A stretch of DNA of 35,363 nt, taken from NCBI GenBank assembly GCA_026708085.1, contig JAPOVP010000163.1:1-35363 (forward strand). Direction: 5' to 3'. This DNA comes from Caldilineaceae bacterium (GTDB lineage Bacteria > Chloroflexota > Anaerolineae > Caldilineales > Caldilineaceae). Below are positions 32,394 to 35,363 of the stretch, in pieces; position 1 is the stretch's first letter; the number at the start of each line of letters is the position of its first letter. The translations under genes and the position numbers were made by a program. The notes beneath the pieces are model-generated. The model searched no databases, was not told the origin of the DNA, and was given only the letters and a program-made list of their open reading frames with translations.

Positions 32394-33095
32394 TCACTGA
32401 TTGGATGACAATTGATTCTCGATGGCGGCTGAGACGGCCTCGTAGTCGAGGGGGTTGGCGACGGGTACCCCATCGACCAACACAGTGGGCGTGCTGTTGT
32501 GTCCGGCTGCGCGAGCGGCTTGCAGACTTTCCGATATGGTCAAGAGATGCGTCTGACTGGTCAGACAGGTTGTAAACGAATCGCCGTCCATATCCAGTTC
32601 CACGGCGTAGTCAATCAGGCGCTCCATGAGAAATGCGCCCGGGCCGGATGAAGTGGCCTGAAAGACACGATCGTGGTAGGTCCAAAACCGCCCCTGGTCG
32701 GCGGCGCATTCGCTGGCCTGGGCGGCAAGCGAGGCGCCGGGCTCATGCTGCTGCAACGGGAAGTGACGGAATTCCAGTTTCACTAATCCGTTGACGACAT
32801 AGTTTTCCAGGAGTCCGGGTTTGACGCGCTGATTGAAGGCGGCACATGCCGGGCAACGGAAGTCTTCCCATGCTTGAACAGTCACGGGTGCGCTGGGGTC
32901 ACCCAGGACATGTCGATTTTGCCAGGCAGATGGAACTCCCGAATAGTCGGGTGTTTCAGCCGATGATCTCCCGTCGCCGGCTGCAATTGCCAAGACGACT
33001 GCTATCAGTCCTGCCAACACAACGACACCACCGACCAAATAGATGGTCAGGGAAAACCGCTGTCCGCTCCTGGCAATTGGGCTCTTGACTTTCAC
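32394..33095 (-). CDS. Membrane-anchored DsbA-like thioredoxin
   Basis: A 233-residue thiol oxidase that would introduce disulfide bonds into exported proteins. An N-terminal membrane helix (about 17-39) anchors a DsbA/BdbD-type domain: active site C81-P-A-C84 in FRCPACAAFNQ, then the helical insertion, then the cis-proline loop NSTPTVLVDG with P203. The start GTG at 33095 is chosen because it gives a short basic leader before the helix; the open frame runs to 33248 but that part is unlike a signal sequence. No clear ribosome-binding site is seen at either. The following gene encodes the DsbB-like partner fused to cytochrome c. Two extra cysteines (C130, C177) might form a structural bond. 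Confidence 0.9.
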   Translation of the reverse strand: MKVKSPIARSGQRFSLTIYLVGGVVVLAGLIAVVLAIAAGDGRSSAETPDYSGVPSAWQNRHVLGDPSAPVTVQAWEDFRCPACAAFNQRVKPGLLENYVVNGLVKLEFRHFPLQQHEPGASLAAQASECAADQGRFWTYHDRVFQATSSGPGAFLMERLIDYAVELDMDGDSFTTCLTSQTHLLTISESLQAARAAGHNSTPTVLVDGVPVANPLDYEAVSAAIENQLSSNQ

Positions 33096-33564
33096 ACTCT
33101 TGATCGCTGACGTCTTGGAAGAATTACTGGAAGTTTCAAGGAAAAATATTACATGACAACGAACTTCAGGCGTTCGGAAATCCCACCTGGCCCTCGAACC
33201 ATGATCAGGGCCTAATATTGGAATATAGCACCGATTCCTGTACTTCACAAAACGGCACGGGAATTCCCAACGGCCTGATTGGCAGACTTTTGCTGCGGGA
33301 GCGTTCCGGGTAAGCTTTGAGCGGAAAGAACTGAATCATGTATGTCTTCCAGTGGACGTCCTCGGTCAGGCGTCAGATGCCGGGCCGAACGGGAATCGCG
33401 GAATAGTGTTGTGTTCAGATCCGGCAGCTCCTCAATAGCCCAGACCGAGGACTGACCGAGGCTCGATGGCGTCTGCATTAACCAAGATTTGCAGTGGTGA
33501 TTCCCGGTCTATACATTTGGCTATACAGAGGGACACGGGAGACCCGCAAAGGAGGCAACCACCA

Positions 33565-33597
33565 GGGCACGCACAAGTGCACCCACGAGGCGTGCCC
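33565..33597. repeat. Inverted repeat next to repeat copy C
   Basis: GGGCACGC and GCGTGCCC form a perfect eight-base stem around a 17-base loop, 11 bases before long repeat copy C. No such hairpin precedes copy B, so it may be a separate element. Confidence 0.55.
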
Positions 33598-33607
33598 CTA
33601 CGGTCGT

Positions 33608-33906
33608 GTGCATTTTAGTTTTGGGGCGGGAACAGTCCGGCGGGGAATCCATGCCAGCGGCGGCTGAATTCGTTTACAGTGTTTTGGAGAAACGCAGCGC
33701 AGGCGCGAGGGCGAGGAGAGAGTGGAGAGAGGAGAGAGTGCGGCGGTGATGTCTGCTGGGAACGGGGGGGACGGGGCCTGGCTGAACACATTCGATTGGG
33801 CACCCGTCACCAATTTGCCACACTGCCGGCAAGGCATGTTGTAGGACCGGGGGCGTTGCGGGGGCGGAGCCCCCGCACAAGGGAGGCCGCTTGCGGCCGA
33901 CCGCCC
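33608..33906. repeat. Long intergenic repeat, copy C
   Basis: Aligns with 14957-15280 along its length, with a purine-rich insertion (about 33710-33740). The right end, 33851-33906, is nearly identical to copy A at 1-55: same hairpin GCGGGGGC/GCCCCCGC and same second hairpin GGCCG/CGGCC. Copy C is followed by a purine-rich tract, not by the cagtggt heptamers seen after copies A and B. Confidence 0.7.
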
Positions 33907-34151
33907 AAATGCGAGTAGAGAGTGAAGAGGAGAGAGTTGCCGGTTCCTCTGCCGTAGATCGGAGCGCGGACAGGTCCTGGCCAGGGCTCTGCCAGAGGAA
34001 TGATAGAGTTCAGCCCCATTTTGGGACGCGCCCCCTAAGGTAGGGATGGCTGGCCAAAAAATAGGTAAGCGGTTCCAGGTCTGCGGTAAGGCAAGTGGAC
34101 GGAGGCCTTCATTTTCAGGTGCAGACGTGCTCTAGCGGAGGTATGTTCTCA

Positions 34152-35024
34152 ATGGCAAACAGTAGTTCGCGATCGCGGGACAGGTGGAATAGGGAGCTCA
34201 GAGGAAAAGTGGCTGTCGTCACCGGCGCAAGCCGCGGGATTGGCGAAGCAATTGCCGCTGCGCTCGCCGCGGAGGGTTGCCGACTGGTTCTGGCAGCGCG
34301 AAGCACGGAACGGCTCCAGAAAGTTGCCGAGGGGTTGAGATTGCGGCATGGCGCCGAGGTCCTGGTCGTGCCCACCGACATCGGAGACGAAGGTCAGTCT
34401 CGGGGGCTGATCGGTGCGGCGGCGAGTCACTTCGGCACTGTAGATATCCTGGTGAACAACGCTGGAATGGGAATCTACGGCGCGATGGACGAGGTTCACC
34501 TGGACGACCTCAGGCATGTATTTGCGGTCAACTTCTTTGGTCCGATGGCAGCGCTGCAGGCGGCCGTCCCCATTATGCGCAGCCAGGGCGGGGGGACAAT
34601 CGTCAATGTCAGCAGCATCGTCGGCAGGTTTCCACAGCCTCTGGGGGGCGGATACACGGCTACCAAGTTCGCACTACATGGTGCGAGCGGGGCAGCGCGC
34701 GCAGAGTTGAAGCGTGACAGTATCGACGTAGTTCTCGTCTGTCCGGGGTTGACTGATACCGAGTTTTCACAGCACAGCCGGATCAGCGTACCAGGCGCTG
34801 AGCACCGCCAAGGCGAGCGGCACTCGCTTGGACGCGGCGTGGCACCGGAAAGAGTTGGCCGCCGCACGGTTACCGCAATCAGGAGAGGAGAGAGGGAGGC
34901 CTTTGTAACATTGTTTGATCGCGCCCTTGTCTGGTTTGCTGTTCACTTTCCAGCTCTCCTGCAGTGGGTTCTGGTCTATGTTACGCGTTTCAGGCGAAGG
35001 AGATTTGAAGAGGGCAGTTCCTAG
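34152..35024 (+). CDS. Short-chain dehydrogenase/reductase
   Basis: NAD(P)-dependent oxidoreductase of the classical SDR family, 290 residues. The cofactor loop TGASRGIG is at 24-31, with an arginine (R50, in LAARS) after the second strand that favours NADPH. The NNAG motif is at 102-105, the catalytic serine at about 154-155 (NVSSIVG), and Y168 with K172 form the YTATK active site. The C-terminal helix region (about 245-290) is hydrophobic and basic (FAVHFPALLQWVLVYVTRFR), as in SDRs that associate with membranes. ATG 34152 has GGAGGT nine bases upstream; ATG 34143 directly abuts that site and is less likely. The substrate is unknown and no operon partner is visible. Confidence 0.92.
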   Translation: MANSSSRSRDRWNRELRGKVAVVTGASRGIGEAIAAALAAEGCRLVLAARSTERLQKVAEGLRLRHGAEVLVVPTDIGDEGQSRGLIGAAASHFGTVDILVNNAGMGIYGAMDEVHLDDLRHVFAVNFFGPMAALQAAVPIMRSQGGGTIVNVSSIVGRFPQPLGGGYTATKFALHGASGAARAELKRDSIDVVLVCPGLTDTEFSQHSRISVPGAEHRQGERHSLGRGVAPERVGRRTVTAIRRGEREAFVTLFDRALVWFAVHFPALLQWVLVYVTRFRRRRFEEGSS

Positions 35025-35068
35025 GCTCAGTTGATATTTTGGGGTTGTGAGAAACAGAACCAATCGAT

Positions 35069-35240
35069 CCGCGAAGGCACGCGATGGGTCCCGAAGAACA
35101 CTTTTTTCTCCGCGAAGGCACGCGAAGGGTCGCGAAGAACACCTTTTTGTCCACGAAGGGGCTACTAAGGGCCGCGAGGAACACTTTTTTTTCCGCGGAG
35201 GACGCGGATTTTTCCGCGGAGGACGCGGAGAACACCTTTC
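35069..35240. repeat. Degenerate tandem repeats (ccgcgaagg / ttttccgcgg type)
   Basis: Four or five imperfect units built from ccgcgaaggcacgcga, gaagaacac and a T-run, gradually shifting to ccgcggaggacgcgg. The units are about 30-50 bases long, with the shared core cgaagaacacctttt. The rest of the stretch from 35025 to the window end contains no gene I can support; an ATG near 35329 opens a frame that leaves the window. Confidence 0.7.
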
Positions 35241-35363
35241 ATTGATCCGCGGTAACTACTAAGCCATGTTCTGTGTACGGTCTGCCTGGGGGGAATGTAC
35301 CGTCAGCATTTCTGTAGCGGGCTCTCGATGGTCATCGCGGTGAACGTTGGGCATATATGGGAG

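Larger units (their letters stand above)
33096..34151. other. Gene-free region with repeats
   Basis: About one kilobase without a credible gene between divergent dsbA and the short-chain dehydrogenase gene. It holds an inverted repeat (33565-33597), the long repeat copy C (33608-33906) and purine-rich stretches of gagagtgg type inside and after it. Promoters for both flanking genes should lie here, but I see no convincing boxes. Confidence 0.5.

Noticed and set aside
33598..33837. Minus-strand frame with CRQCGK in repeat copy C
   Set aside because: It looks like a zinc-ribbon start, but the frame is broken in copy B and the rest is Pro/Ser-rich; probably chance.
35329..35363. Possible start of a gene at the window end
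   Set aside because: Only about 11 codons are visible and there is no ribosome-binding site; cannot be supported.

Overview
The window looks like a chromosomal piece from an uncultivated, moderately GC-rich member of the Chloroflexota, most like the Caldilineales or sponge- and ocean-associated relatives. This is inference from gene content. The main clues are several phytanoyl-CoA dioxygenase (PhyH) paralogues, an archaeal-type HMG-CoA synthase next to a class II HMG-CoA reductase, degenerate complex I-like membrane subunits, a secreted FN3 plus plant-like LRR protein, and many short degenerate intergenic repeats. There is no rRNA, no tRNA I could recognise, no transposase gene, no CRISPR array and no phage module.

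Layout. Bases 1-6481 (plus strand) hold a small unknown protein, two PhyH-type Fe(II)/2-oxoglutarate oxygenases, a ThDP-dependent acetolactate-synthase-like enzyme, an NHL beta-propeller protein and a third PhyH oxygenase. This looks like an accessory catabolic or tailoring cluster. Bases 6497-9795 (minus strand) hold a tight operon read as unknown protein, Nudix hydrolase, GNAT-like protein and alpha/beta hydrolase, the last three with overlapping ends. Bases 10110-14468 hold ribonuclease D (plus), then FtsH and a fourth PhyH oxygenase (both minus).

A gene-free stretch at 14469-15436 carries a long repeat and a heptamer array. Bases 15437-19869 (plus) encode three integral membrane proteins, two of them distant relatives of the proton-pumping subunits NuoL/M/N. 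They are followed by the first two committed mevalonate-pathway genes, HMG-CoA reductase and HMG-CoA synthase (20028-22570). Bases 22754-27365 (minus) carry pth and mfd in the usual pth-mfd order.

Bases 27711-33095 (minus) encode envelope proteins: a secreted FN3/LRR protein, a membrane-anchored protein with a Pro/Thr-rich linker, a DsbB-cytochrome c fusion and a membrane-anchored DsbA-like thioredoxin. The last two probably form one extracytoplasmic disulfide-forming system. A second long repeat copy, a short-chain dehydrogenase (34152-35024) and a final block of degenerate repeats close the window.

Most worth a second look: the PhyH/ThDP/NHL cluster; the DsbB-cytochrome c fusion next to its DsbA; the complex I-like trio that seems to have lost the usual pumping lysines; and an intergenic structured repeat, three copies in the window, whose second hairpin keeps its pairing through compensating base changes. 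All family calls rest on motifs read by eye; no database search was run.
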